Assembly (NCBI GenBank): GCA_022376515.1
Contig: WTXI01000010.1
Location: 186,001 to 250,000 of the forward strand
DNA length: 64,000 bases
Origin: Lactifluus volemus
Lineage: Eukaryota; Basidiomycota; Agaricomycetes; Russulales; Russulaceae
Reading direction: 5' to 3'
Of this stretch, positions 34,601 through 46,000 are shown one piece after another. The first letter of the stretch is position 1, and the number at the start of each line of letters is the position of its first letter. The position numbers were made by a program, and so were the translations under genes. The notes under the pieces were generated by a model, which saw only the letters and a program-made list of their open reading frames with translations, was not told the DNA's origin and ran no database searches.

Positions 34601-37158
34601 ACCTTGAGACCTTCGCTTCCCGAACATCCATCATCCATCAAACTGCGACACCGTCTCCCATCTCTGCAGTGGCGTGCGTCGTGAGTGAGGATCATACCGC
34701 CCACGGTCTGTGCATTTTGATATGTCTCCGAGAGTCCATGTGATTTTGTTCCCCTCCCTCCTCTGCATCTGCCAGTGATTTTTCCTATTCTGGTAAGTCC
34801 AAGTCCGCCACGCACCGGGACAAAATCCACGACCTGAGCTCATCGTTATCCTCTTCGGTGGGGATGACCCCGTATAACACGCCACCCGTCGAGAACTTTC
34901 TGTGGCCATATCGAATGCCAAAAATGAAAGGCACGAGTACTGTTCATGCCGTAAAGCGATTGGAGCACATGTCAATCACTTACCGCATAAGACCTTCATA
35001 ATCGTGACCTGAAATGGTAGGTAGGGCTGGCTCTGAGTTCATGGTCGTCTGCAACCCTGCAAAACTTCGGCTCCGCTCGCACAGCACACGTAGTTGTGTC
35101 CTCAGGCCTCCTTGTCCCCTTCACGCGCCGCATCATCGGTACTGTGGGGTTACTTCGCGCTTGACACTTTCCGTCCCGTTCTCCCGAACGTGTAGCGCCA
35201 GCATCTATCCTTTGTCTCGTTCCGAGTCGTTCGACAGCCAACTACAGAGATACTAATAAGAGGGCTAACGGATTTGTGCTCATCACTTCCGCATGACGAG
35301 ACCGGAGTGGTGGCACCAGAGCACCGCGTGATTGACGGCGCTGTCTGGAGTCTGGATTGTCCTTGGGAAGGGCGCCAGAGAGATGGGTTGACAACATCTG
35401 GCAGATGGATAACGGCACACATAAATACTTTGAAGGTGAAGAACACGTCATGATTGAGGGCAGATCAAAATTGTACGACGCCCTATGGGCAGGCGTGGGG
35501 ACACGGATGCGTCACATATCTATTGGTGATCATGATGATCTTGGGAGATGAAGTAGAAGCTGGCTGGATTGCAGTAAATCAGAAGAATTGGATGTCGCCA
35601 CCTTATCCACCAATGCCTTGCCTCAGCTTACGTGAATCTTAAGTAAATGCAAGTCGGAGTTGCACTTGTGTAGTGACATCGCGCGATGGGGGGCACTTGA
35701 ACTTGTGAATCCAATGCTTGAGTTTAGGGAGGTGTCACTGGGCCAAAACAAGCGAGTTCTGGCCATCAAGGCAATTCGCGTCTATACGGGAATGCGGCAC
35801 TGATGGGGGAACCGGACCACAATCACTCGGAGCGGTAACCCGCAACTCGTAGGCAGGATCTTCCTGATCGCGCCCATAGTGGTCGAAGTATTATATTCGA
35901 GCCCTCGATCAAAGTATCGCCGGTTGGCAGGGTAAGCATCTAAGCGCCTGTCCTATGAGCACAACGAACGCACAATGTGATGCATGGGGAAGGCGGTTAC
36001 TAAACTGATGGTGAGCTCTGACACACATGAGTTGGAACGACCGGATCAACAATATTGGGTGCCCACTGCGCAGCAAGTACCATTTAAATTCGAAGCTATG
36101 AGTTGCATGGATCTGCATTTGCGTGTTCACACACCCACCCATCTTCCGATAGGTAGGAAACCAAAACAAAAATTTCTTACTTGCCTCTACGTTGTGTCCC
36201 GGAATTCTAAGCAGTGGAACATGGCACCCGATCTCCAACAGTCGAATGCTCTTTCAGTTCTTCGTTTTCTGGGCGCGCGATTTGCAACCAAGTTGGTAAG
36301 AATGGACGCCGGACACCAAGCGCCACTGGTGTTAAAAGCACAGGATGATGATCGGGGGTCCAGATGCTCACTCAGGCTCACGCTGCTGTTTGGCGCTACA
36401 ACATCACCTGAGCACCAGCCACTCTATCATATTATCAGACCTGGTGTCTGCTGTGGGAACTTTGTGAAAAAGATTATATAAAACCTTCATAGGATGCGTT
36501 AAGGGAAAATGAAAGCGCCCGGGTGCTGGGTGTAAAAGAAGGGTTGGGGAAGAATAAAGTTTGCAGGTTGGGAGCGGGCGCGTGGAACATTCGGCTCGAC
36601 CTTTCGACTTTGCAACGTTTGCGTTTGTGTAATTGGGTATTTTTTTTATCAGGATCAAGGGGCTCACACAGTGGATGCTTTGCGGCATCCGCAGCGGATA
36701 ACGGAAATTGAATATATCATTGTAAACAGCCAAAGGGAGAACAGATGGCACCCGCCGGAAAAAAAAATCCGTGGTTCCGTCCGCTCCGCCTCAGTATATC
36801 AATCTCAGGGCAAGGGATCAGGCACGGAGCCACTGCCAGAGTGACAGAGAGACAATGACAATAAATATTGGTTTAAAAGAGACGCTTGCGCTCTTTCGCC
36901 GTGTCACGGTGTCATTCGAGTCGTCCCAAGAAAGATGCGGTATCAGTACTGCCAAAGACTCGCAGATCCCCGAATTTATTTATTTATTTCCGGTAGGAGG
37001 AATAAAAACAAATAAATGATGAACAAGATCAAGTGATTGATCGGACCGATATCAGGGTACGGGGAGATAAGATTCCCGATAAGACGATTGATTATCATGA
37101 TGATGACATAGGCAAACAATCACGAGGAGCGCAGTAGACCCTGCTTTCAAGATCAACG
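31640..37158. other. 5.5-kb gene-poor region
   Basis: 3' region of the Con7-like gene and upstream region of the F-box gene. Poly-A/T tracts are frequent (32345-32365, 32512-32524, 32660-32671, 32753-32764). Open frames at 34218-34975 (-), 35150-35446 (-) and 35984-36481 (+, 165 codons) resemble no family I know and overlap other frames. A TTTA tandem run lies at 36975-36988. Confidence 0.35.
32193..32238. promoter_or_regulatory. Cluster of three ACGCGT boxes (MCB-like)
   Basis: The palindrome ACGCGT occurs at 32193-32198, 32200-32205 and 32233-32238. In yeasts this is the MluI cell-cycle box bound by MBF/DSC1 upstream of G1/S genes. Here no gene start is recognised nearby, so function is uncertain. 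Confidence 0.3.
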
Positions 37159-39106
37159 ATGCATCTCGCAGATATCCCAGTTGAAGTTCTCTTTGATAAC
37201 TTCCTCCCTTTTGCTCAAGTGCGCGATGTCCTGAGTCTTGGATCTACAAACAGATACTTTGCCGCAATCTGCGCTGACGAAGCATTCTGGAGGAGGAGAT
37301 GCCGAGAAGACTTCAACTTCACCGGCCAAGAGACGGCTAGGCAATTTGGATGGAAGAACTTATACAAAGGTCTGAATCAACCGAAGATCTTTGTCTGGGG
37401 GTTCGTCACCACAACCTCCTTGAAGCTCAGGTCATGACGCCATTTCCTCCGTTTTCAGCGAGTATAGAAATGTAGGCTCGGCGTGAAAAGTATTCCAAAA
37501 GAGATCGGAACCCACCATCGAGGCGTCCCGTACCCCATAGAAGTAAAGATACCTGGATCCCGAATCGTGAGCCTCGTCGCAGGGGGCATGTGAGCTACGA
37601 ATTATTTTACGATGCTCTTAAGTTCACACTGCATAGGTCCTTCCATGCTCTCGATTCAAAAGGAGCTCTGTATGTCTGGGGTATGCCCACTGAGATTCAG
37701 TGTACGGCGGTGAATATTGATCTACTCTAGGTGCATTGAATGGCGAAAGCATGGATCTCCAAAGCGAGGGCTTCTCTGTGAAGTATAAGGTGGCAAAGTA
37801 CCCCATCAGCTCATTATGCCGAATCCTATTCACACAGTCAGGTAATGCTATGAGCACATCTGCAATCCACCGTCTTCCCGCTGACAGAACCCATCCTAGC
37901 TGCGGCAGGATGCATACCATGGTTCTTGACTCGAAGAACCAGGTGTGGACATTCGTCAACTGGGGCCGCCCATTCAGACTTGATACCCCCATGTTGGATT
38001 GCAGTTCACCGGAAACTACACCTATGCAAGCTGAGAGTGGCTGGTCGTTTTGTTCCATCTTGACCCAGTCCGGCGACGTCCTCGTCTTCTGGCCTTTCTC
38101 GGGCGAGGTTGATAGACGTCGCGATGAACAAGAAGTTGAAATGGATGAAGCGGGAGATTGTCAAGCATACGCCAGTTCGGACGATCGCGTCCGCTGTGTC
38201 ACCTGGGCACTGCGAGCTGATCCTTTATGATCCCCATATTCCTCAGTTACCAGAGCTCAACGACACGGGGATATCACAAGACGAGAATTCAAAGGCGACG
38301 ACCTTGATCAAGATCGCAGCGTTTGATAACCATCTCATTGGTCTGACAAACAAGGGACACGTTTTAAAATTTGGTCACTTATCAAGTGAGACTAGTTTCG
38401 ACAGGTCCACACGCTGGGAATACGTTAGGTCGTTCTTATCTTCGCCATGCCCAAGCTGACTTGTAATGCAGTTGGAGAATTTTAGCGAACTTTCCAAAGT
38501 CGTAGCGCATCCTGCTTTCCAGAATGGCGTGGAGATCCCGTCTTCTCTGCAGATCACCCATGTAATCCTTTGTATATTCCGGCCGGTATTCTTCGAGTTG
38601 ACGCGAATTCCTCAGATCACAGCACACTTTAACACGTTCGTTGCGTACTCAACTAGGTCAAGCTCGGTTATATTAATGGGCGACGTACAAACCAACTCCG
38701 ATTCCCAGCCGACGATTATCCCCGAGCTACAGAATCGTTCTGTCATTTCCGTCATTCTTGGAGATTACCATTATGGGGCTCTCACCAGTGATGGGCAATT
38801 GCTCACATGGGGACAATATTCTAGTGGTGCTCTGGCCTTGGACTGCCCACCAAGCTTCCTGTAGGCTCTCCCGGTGGGTATTCGACCGAGGAACAACGTA
38901 ACCTCTCAGATTGGCACCGTCCCGAACCTCCAGATGTTCCATCACCTTCGCCAGTACATTTTAACCATGGGCCAAATCCTGGTGGACGGAGGTTCTGCTT
39001 CGCTGCCACCGCCGCTGGGTGGCATACGGGCGCCCTAGTTATCGGCTTGGATGTGAGGTTTCCCCTCATGAAGTTTGCGGTAGTTATTAAAATGAGCCTC
39101 CGTTAG
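37159..39106 (+). CDS. F-box protein with RCC1-like repeats
   Basis: The N-terminus is an F-box: HLADIPVEVLFDNFLPF, VRDVLSLGSTNRYFAAIC, FWRRRCREDF, then WKNLYKG. RCC1-type blades follow: KIFVWGEYRN, GVKSIPKE, SLVAGGMSFHALDSKG, LYVWGALNGESM, SCGRMHTMVLDSKNQVWTF, WGRPFRL and later LTNKGHVLKFG and HYGALTSDGQLLTWG. This is the architecture of yeast Saf1, an SCF ubiquitin-ligase adaptor; substrate unknown. Exon 1 is 37159-37400; further introns begin near 37592, 37680, 37855, 38421 and 38560. Single-base deficits are needed near 37471, 37807 and 38835 to keep the conserved reading, and the frame around 38220-38235 is also disturbed. The final exon reads to a stop at 39104-39106, or earlier if an intron at 39052 is used. 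Family call is firm; exact boundaries are not. Confidence 0.8.
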
Positions 39107-39359
39107 CCCCAAAAGGAGGTAAATGACGCCGCCGACGAGGACGACCATGCCAAAGAACCCCGCCGTGATCAGCTTGAGCGGCCCAGGCCCAGCAATGATG
39201 GGCCGTCTGGCAGCCGCAGTGACCAGCCATCGCTTCCTACAGATGCCAGCGCATTTGGACTCGGCAGCAGAATATTCAGGATCGGGTTTGCAGGGCGCGG
39301 GCTGGGGAGGGGGAGGGGGAGGGGTGCGCCGTGATTCAGAATATAACCAGAAGGATCAT
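39035..39359 (-). CDS. Small single-pass membrane protein
   Basis: Not recognised. The reading from 39301 down to the stop at 39037-39035 is open for 89 codons and looks strongly coding: PDPEYSAAESKCAG, RKRWLVTAAARRPIIAGPG, then a hydrophobic segment LITAGFFGMVVLVGGVIYLL and a polar tail HFNNYRKLHEGKPHIQADN. A plausible first exon is MILL (39348-39359) joined by an intron of about 46 nt ending in a C-rich tract. That gives 92 residues with one membrane helix near residues 45-65. The 3' end overlaps the last codons of the F-box/RCC1 gene on the other strand. The start is uncertain; the body is more certain. Confidence 0.5.
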
Positions 39360-39610
39360 GTCATTGTAATTGTATCCGCGAATACTTTCGATGTCGTGTT
39401 ATCGCAGTAAATATGGCCGGATCCAGTTAAAGTTGATCGTTCGTAATGGGGCTCTAATCATTGGCGAAGCATACGTACCACAATGATACCAAACGAGGTT
39501 TCATAAAGGAGGTTATCGAGGTTTCCTGAAGAGGATGTGCATATCGGGAGGTCGGAGTATTTGAGATGTTTATGCGAGTTGTATAAATTTCGGCTGAAGG
39601 CACATACCAA

Positions 39611-39690
39611 GGCCTGGTGGTCTAGTAGTATGATTCCTTCTTAGGGATGCAAGTTGGAGGAGGTCCCGGGTTCAATTCCCGGTCAGGCCC
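39611..39690 (+). tRNA. tRNA-Pro (AGG), with 8-nt intron
   Basis: Acceptor GGCCTGG with TCAGGCC (one G-T pair), discriminator C; T-arm GGGTTCAATTCCC. The anticodon stem CCTTC/GGAGG encloses TTAGGG plus an 8-nt intron and the final loop T, so the anticodon is AGG. No T-run follows; only 6 bases separate it from the next tRNA. Confidence 0.9.
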
Positions 39691-39696
39691 AATTTA

Positions 39697-39775
39697 GGCC
39701 TGATGGTCTAGTAGCATGATTCCTTCTTCGGGCAGAATTTGGAGGAGGTCCCGGGTTCAATTCCCGGCCAGGCCC
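39697..39775 (+). tRNA. tRNA-Pro (CGG), with 7-nt intron
   Basis: Same body as the preceding gene, with TTCGGG in the loop, giving anticodon CGG, and a 7-nt intron after position 37. The last acceptor pair is mismatched (A opposite C), otherwise the stem is complete. Discriminator C. Confidence 0.88.
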
Positions 39776-39779
39776 TGTG

Positions 39780-39784
39780 TTTTT
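39780..39784 (+). terminator. Pol III T-run terminator after the tRNA pair
   Basis: Five T residues start 5 bases after the second tRNA; a further T7 follows at about 39793. The absence of such a run between the two tRNAs suggests a shared transcript. Confidence 0.55.
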
Positions 39785-40010
39785 GTATCGAATTTTTTTC
39801 CCTTGCACGGTTTTTTCGGATCTACCTCTTACGCGATGTCAACAAGTCAATTATCACATACATACGGAATACAGGAAGATCTTAGGAAAGCGGTTCCGAA
39901 AAGCATCTAGATATCATATACAGTAACAGATAGATGGAGATATAAGTGTATTCTACAAACACTGAGCGGCTAATGGGATGTGGATTCTTTGGGATTGGGG
40001 CACGCGCAGT

Positions 40011-43000
40011 TTACCAGAATGCGCACCTAAAAGTCTGGGGTGAGCAGGTTGCGATGGATTAGAGTATGAAGCCATACCATCCAGAAAAGCACTGGCAGAG
40101 GTTTTCCAATGAGGTGGCCTGTAAAATAAGTTTGTCGACTTGGGCCTGCACCGTAAGCACAACATTGGGATTGAAATCGCGACCTAAACCGAATGTCATT
40201 TCCAGTGTCGCAGGGCGGGACTAGGAGCTTACGGACCTGTGAGTTTGTGCTGTACACGATTCAACACCGCTAATGCTCGATCGTTGCGCTCTTGCGCCTC
40301 TGCGACGCGAGATTAATGAGATCAATCCGGAGGAGAACATTCATAAAAGATGCCCAACATACCATTGAGGATGGTATTCTCATCGGCCTTCAACTTGCGA
40401 AGTGGCTCTTGCACGTACGCATTGACGCGAGACAATTCAGACGTCCGCGACGAGTCTCCACCTAGTATTCATGTGAGAAAGGCAAAGCGTCCACTGAGAG
40501 GTAATAGCTACTTACCAGGGGGACGCCGAGTGTCGCCTTTGGTTGGCATCAATCTCCAATTGATCAGAGGATCGTATACAAATGCCTCCAGAACGGCCAT
40601 CAGTGATTCTTTATTGTCACGCAGAACCCGCATCGAGATTTCGCATGTGTGTCTATAGCTGCCTTCTATTCCGCTGACCTATATGAACGCGGTTAAGCGA
40701 CGTCACAACGCGAGGGGAAGTCAACTTTTACCTCCATAGCATGTGTGAGCATCCGTGTGAGTCGGAACGGGATTTTTTCAGGGAACTTCTCGCGGTGCAT
40801 GGCCACCTCGAAACAGTCACCGAAATCAATGTGCACCACCTTGCCCGTCTTGCGTTCCAGCATAAGATTTGATGGGTGGCGATCACCGAGTCCCAGGATG
40901 TGGCCGACCATGCTATTGACTGCAAGAGACCGAGTGAACGTCGCGCGACGCTCGAGCCAGTGTTCGGAGTTAATGCTCTTCAGCCACAAAACTCGATACA
41001 AGTCTTGGCCGGTAGTGTTCTCGAGCGCGTATTCGAATACTTCAATCTTCTGCAGAAGCATGAGGTTTTCGTAGTCGGGTGCCATCTATAAGGAGCTATT
41101 AGTGAGATGCCCTCGGTACCGAAAAAAGATGACTTCCCTGTAGCATCAATCGGTACTCGATGTTCAACAATACCTTACGCGATTCGCGGTAATCGCGGAC
41201 CAGGACATGTAGCGTGTCACTGTCATGGACCCAACCAGAAGGCCGGCATGAGGCCCAAGCGGTATGACAGGATACCTTTGGATATGGAGATGCCGCTTGA
41301 AACTATCGGTGTCCTCTGACAAAAGCGTATTCACAAGGCTGAACAATTGCATAACTCGCTCGTCTTGACGAAGATCTTCGTGTCCTGGAGACATTATATG
41401 TCACTGGAGTACATGGGAAAAGCTTCACGAATCATGCGCACCCTTCAAGACGTATTGATATTCCTTTCCGTCGCTGCCTTTGAGATACAGTCGACGTGGC
41501 CTCTGCTTCGATATGATGATCGATAACTTTGGAGCAAAGTTTGTAATCTTGATGGTTTCCTTTCCGCTCTGATATGTTCCTGTAATTCAAGTTCCATATA
41601 CCGTACAGTGGAGAACCCCATTCGAGATTGCTTACCCGGCACCGCGAGCTCTAAATTACGTGCCTTCAAGAGCTCTGGTGAAACATACTGCAAGTCAAGT
41701 GTGGTCAATTGCGGCAGTTGCTTCTCAACTTTCTTGAAGACCTTCACAGAAACGTGAATACGTAGCCAAGCAGTTGAGATCAGGCTTTCTCACCGCGAAG
41801 TAGATGTCCCAGGCATTGTCTAGGTCCTTAATTTCGCCAAATTTCTGGAATCGACGCGTTGCTGCTCTCGCCTCTTGAAGTTCACGACCGAATGCTTGGA
41901 TGAAGGAGGTCTCGCGCGCGGTTTGAGGTCCCTGTTATCGATGCTATGAGCAACCAGCCGATAGGTAAATGATTCTAGGCGAGCACTGACCCTCTCTAGC
42001 TCTTCATGAAGTGGCTCGAGCGCGGCAATCATACCCTCTGGGTTGTGCTCGGTATAGTACTGACGAGAGGCTTCTTCAAGCTTCTCATGCCATTGCTCGT
42101 GCCAGAGAATGGCGACACGTATCAGCTCGTGGCTAACGATAAGAGCCTAGTGATGAAAGGAATTCATATAATTCTTCGCTCAAAGGACGCTTACGCACCT
42201 GTTCCACAATGTCGGGGCTATGTTGCTTCATACGATCCATGATGGCGAGCGCTGCATCTTTTCGTAGAGTACTTGGGGACTTCGATGCCACGGTGAGGGG
42301 ATAGATTAGCGCCTGTGGGTGATGCTTGCCAACGTCCGTCAGGAGACTCGTGATGTTCCTCCGGATGTTTGTGTTAGGTGTTTGGATGCGTGCGATAATC
42401 TGTGTGGAATAGGTTAAGGAGAAATAGGAAAATGGAGTGGGTAATTTACCTGAGGGATCACTTCAAGCCATGTATCTACCTCGACTGTACTGAACCCGCT
42501 GGCGATTGCTTGGCTGACTTCGTCGTGAACGCCAAATTTGAACCAAAGGGTCAAAAGCCTGAGAGTATCCTGTAGGGAATTCACACTCCGTAAAGCGATG
42601 GAGCGGAAGAAACCTAGAAACCGACGTTTGATCAGTTTGACTGTGGCCCGAAAGTATGATCCCTACCTTGGACTGCAGGAATGATGTGTGGAACCAAAGT
42701 GGTACCCATGATATCGGCTTTCGCTTCGGTTTGGTTGAGAAGGTGGTTGACCACTTCAAAATTGGCCAAAGCCCAGGTGTGCCACGCTTTGTACCAATTG
42801 GGATCGAAATGCGTTGCACGGAGGTAAGAGTGAAGGATGTCTTTTACGTTTCGCTGTGGGTGTTCGAATGAGTTAACACGAGAGGAAAGGCAAGTGTTTC
42901 ACGAACCGTATCCCAGCTGTCTGAGAGTTCCATCTGCCACTCACCCTGCTTGAAGTAGCACCGCGCCAGAAGTCTCGAGAGCTCTTCGAGTCTCTGCTTA

Positions 43001-46000
43001 GATACATTCGACCGCTGGCCTCGGGGCGTCATTTCAACCTCCAAGTCTTTCGACAGACTCTCTGAAAATGAACGGAGGAAGTTCAAGCAATCCTCCTTAG
43101 ACCCTCTCTCATCTTTAGACCCTGACGCCCACATATATTTAAGATGAGCGTAAACCACATTTGGAGGAGCTTTCTGGTGCTGTATATTGGATGGCTAGTC
43201 AGCCGTGTCGCAAGCCGTCAGCAGAAGCACGCACCCTTTCCTGAGATAGCAATGAATTGATGGTCTTTTCGGCAAGCAACATGCGCTCAGATTTTCGACA
43301 CAGGTTGGCAAATTTGATCCACATAGCGGGGTCATCGTCGGGGCTAAGAACCAACGTTCGAACCTGTAGTATCCTCTGCCAGACCTCTACGTCGGGCTGA
43401 CATCCCTGTAATCTGTGCTACTTTCAGTATATGGAGATGTATTTGGCGATGCGGAAGCAAACCTCTTGACCCAGGTTTTCCTAATCGTCTGCTGGCGTTC
43501 TGGCTGGTCAGCGAACTGCTTGTAGGCAATGATCTCTTCGAGTTCGGAGAGCATCTGAGCTCGAACCATCACGCTAGAGCAAAAGATTAGGTACAAGGTC
43601 TGACCTCAACTTCTGTCGGACTCACTTGTACGACCGCCCATAACTTTCGCCAATAAGCCCTGTGAGTTCCGGATCAAGTAGGTCGCGTGCCTTCGTAATC
43701 TGTGACAACGCCTTCGGAAACTGGTTCTGATGCACCGATAATATAGCGCGATAAAACGCGCGGTCTGTCGAGTCGGTCTTCATGGTCGCAATGTAGTCGT
43801 CCATGGAGTCCCAATCATTCAGGGACCAAGCGGCAGCCGCCGCCATCGGTGCGATCTCGCGACGCTCTTCGTGTGTCGCACTTGCCCAGTACTCCTCAAC
43901 TTGTACCGCAAGCTGGTCCCACTCGCCCAGCGCATGCAGACATTTCATCCGGCCAATCGCTATGTCAGGATTGCCTGGGTCCTCTTGTTCCCTGCGCTCG
44001 TACGTGCGTAGCGCTTCCTGCCATCGCCCGAGTCTCTCGTACCATTGGTCGTGCTTTGTAATATCGTATTGTTCGCGCGCGACCAGAAGCGTGCCCCACG
44101 CAGCATCTGACTGCTGCAGCTTCGTGTTGATACCAATCAGTGCTTCAATGATTGATGACGATGTCTCTGTGAAAAACTCCAGCTCCTTGTAATGTAGCGC
44201 TTTGGCGTAGGCGTGATACTTGAGCGCATATTCCCCGAGGATGCTATTCTCGATTGGAAGTCGCTGGTCTTCGTGTTCCATGAACTCGCACAAGTTCAGC
44301 AACCTGTGTATGAGCTCTGAGGGTGCCGTCGGTGACGTAATCGCAAAGTCGATCGCGCGGACAAGGTCTTCCTGCAGTTTTCGTTCTTGAGATTACCCTT
44401 TACCCTTCCAAAACATAAATAACAACGTACTTGGTATTGCTCATATAGATCCCGCCAACACGAGATGAATGCTGCGTTGAACAACTCCTTCGCCAGAGGG
44501 GGTGTACATCCACCAAACTCATGCATGCTCGCAAAGCATGAGACGGTGACTCTTTCATAAATTCGACGGCAAGGCGATGCATCCATTCTAGCCAGTCCTC
44601 TCTTGTTGATACCTGCGATGTATCCCATGCCTGCTTCAGGTGTTGCTGATTAACGGTCATCCTGGCAGCTTCCGCAGGCGCAGAAAATTCTGGCGCTTTG
44701 TTACTCTCACTCATGCTGCGAATGAAGGGTCAAAACGATAATTCTACCCCCAGAAAATGTTGCCTACATGTACTCCAGCGTTCCTAGCTCCTGCGGTAGG
44801 CGCTCTCCATTAAGCAACTTAGAGACAAGGTTCTCATACTTGGGATGTGGAATCCTGTGGCGTAGAAGTGCCTGCGCAGCTCATTAGTGCATACGCGACG
44901 AGTCTAACAAAAGTGAATACTTTGTTTATGGTGGGTACGAATATGGCAAAGTCTGATCCCAATTGGACAAGTAGTGAACACAGGGTGTCGAGCACGGCCA
45001 TTCTCAATTCGTTGTTAGAAGAGGTCAATACTCTCACAAGTGGGTGGATGATGCGCGATGCGTGGTCCGAGAAATTGACGCGACTCGAAAGACCATCTAT
45101 TGTAACGATCGCGCGCTTGCGTAGTGGCGTCGACGCGTCAGAGCGTTCATACGTTTTCACGATGATTGGAATGACAAGATGCAAATATTCCTCGATATTC
45201 GAGCCGAATGTCAAGAATGCGTCGAACACTTTGATTTGCGTCGCCGAGCGCTTGTCGTTTAGCTCACCGTCAAAGACCTTTAGGACGAGCGGCAGGATCG
45301 TTGGCAGGAACGGCCTGAATTCGGCATCGAGGGCCTTTCCGAGCGATTCGATGAGGGACACGAGCGGAAGCTGCAACGATTGGCTTTCCCAGAGGTCCGT
45401 CACGAGCGCAAAAATATCTGGCATATACTTGCGGACATGCTGCTTAATGATACCAATAAGGATAGCGAGCTGCTGTAAATGAAACTCTTGCAAGCGCGCG
45501 GGGGAACTACGAGTCACAGCTGCAAAGGCCGGGATAATCTGGACGAAAAGTAGGTTAGCCCATGTCATCTGTTGTAGCCAGTGCCTCTCACCTGAGGCAA
45601 GAATGTCACGCATTTGAGGCCTTGAGTCTTGAATATCGACATTATAGCTTCGATAACAGTGTGATGCTGGCTGCCGAGCGATTGATCCTTCAAGATACCA
45701 AGGAGTGCGTTGATGACCACAGTCTGATAATAGTCATCGGACGCCGACGACGTTGTATGGGTGAGGTTGATCGCTGCGGCCGCGGGCGTTTGGGACTCGT
45801 TTGATTCCTCGTCGGGCCGTGTCTGCAGAAGCAGTGATTAACCAGATATCCTGCTTAAAAACATGATATACCTTGCGCTTGTAAGGATCGAGTGCGCCGA
45901 TGATCCCAAGTACCTTGATGACTTCCCGTCGTACTGTCGCGTTTGATTCGCTCTTCAAAATCCGGCCAAAGATCTGCAGCAGTTGTGGATACTCCACCAG

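Noticed and set aside
34555..34975. Overlapping minus-strand frames of 91 and 114 codons
   Set aside because: Two frames are open over the same bases and neither resembles a protein family; attempts to join them to the frame at 34218-34562 gave nothing conserved.
35984..36481. 165-codon plus-strand frame
   Set aside because: No known motif, an overlapping 109-codon frame on the other strand, and no intron signals; length alone is not enough in this composition.
39716..39910. 64-codon open frame on the plus strand
   Set aside because: It overlaps the tRNA-Pro(CGG) gene and its terminator, so it is a chance frame.
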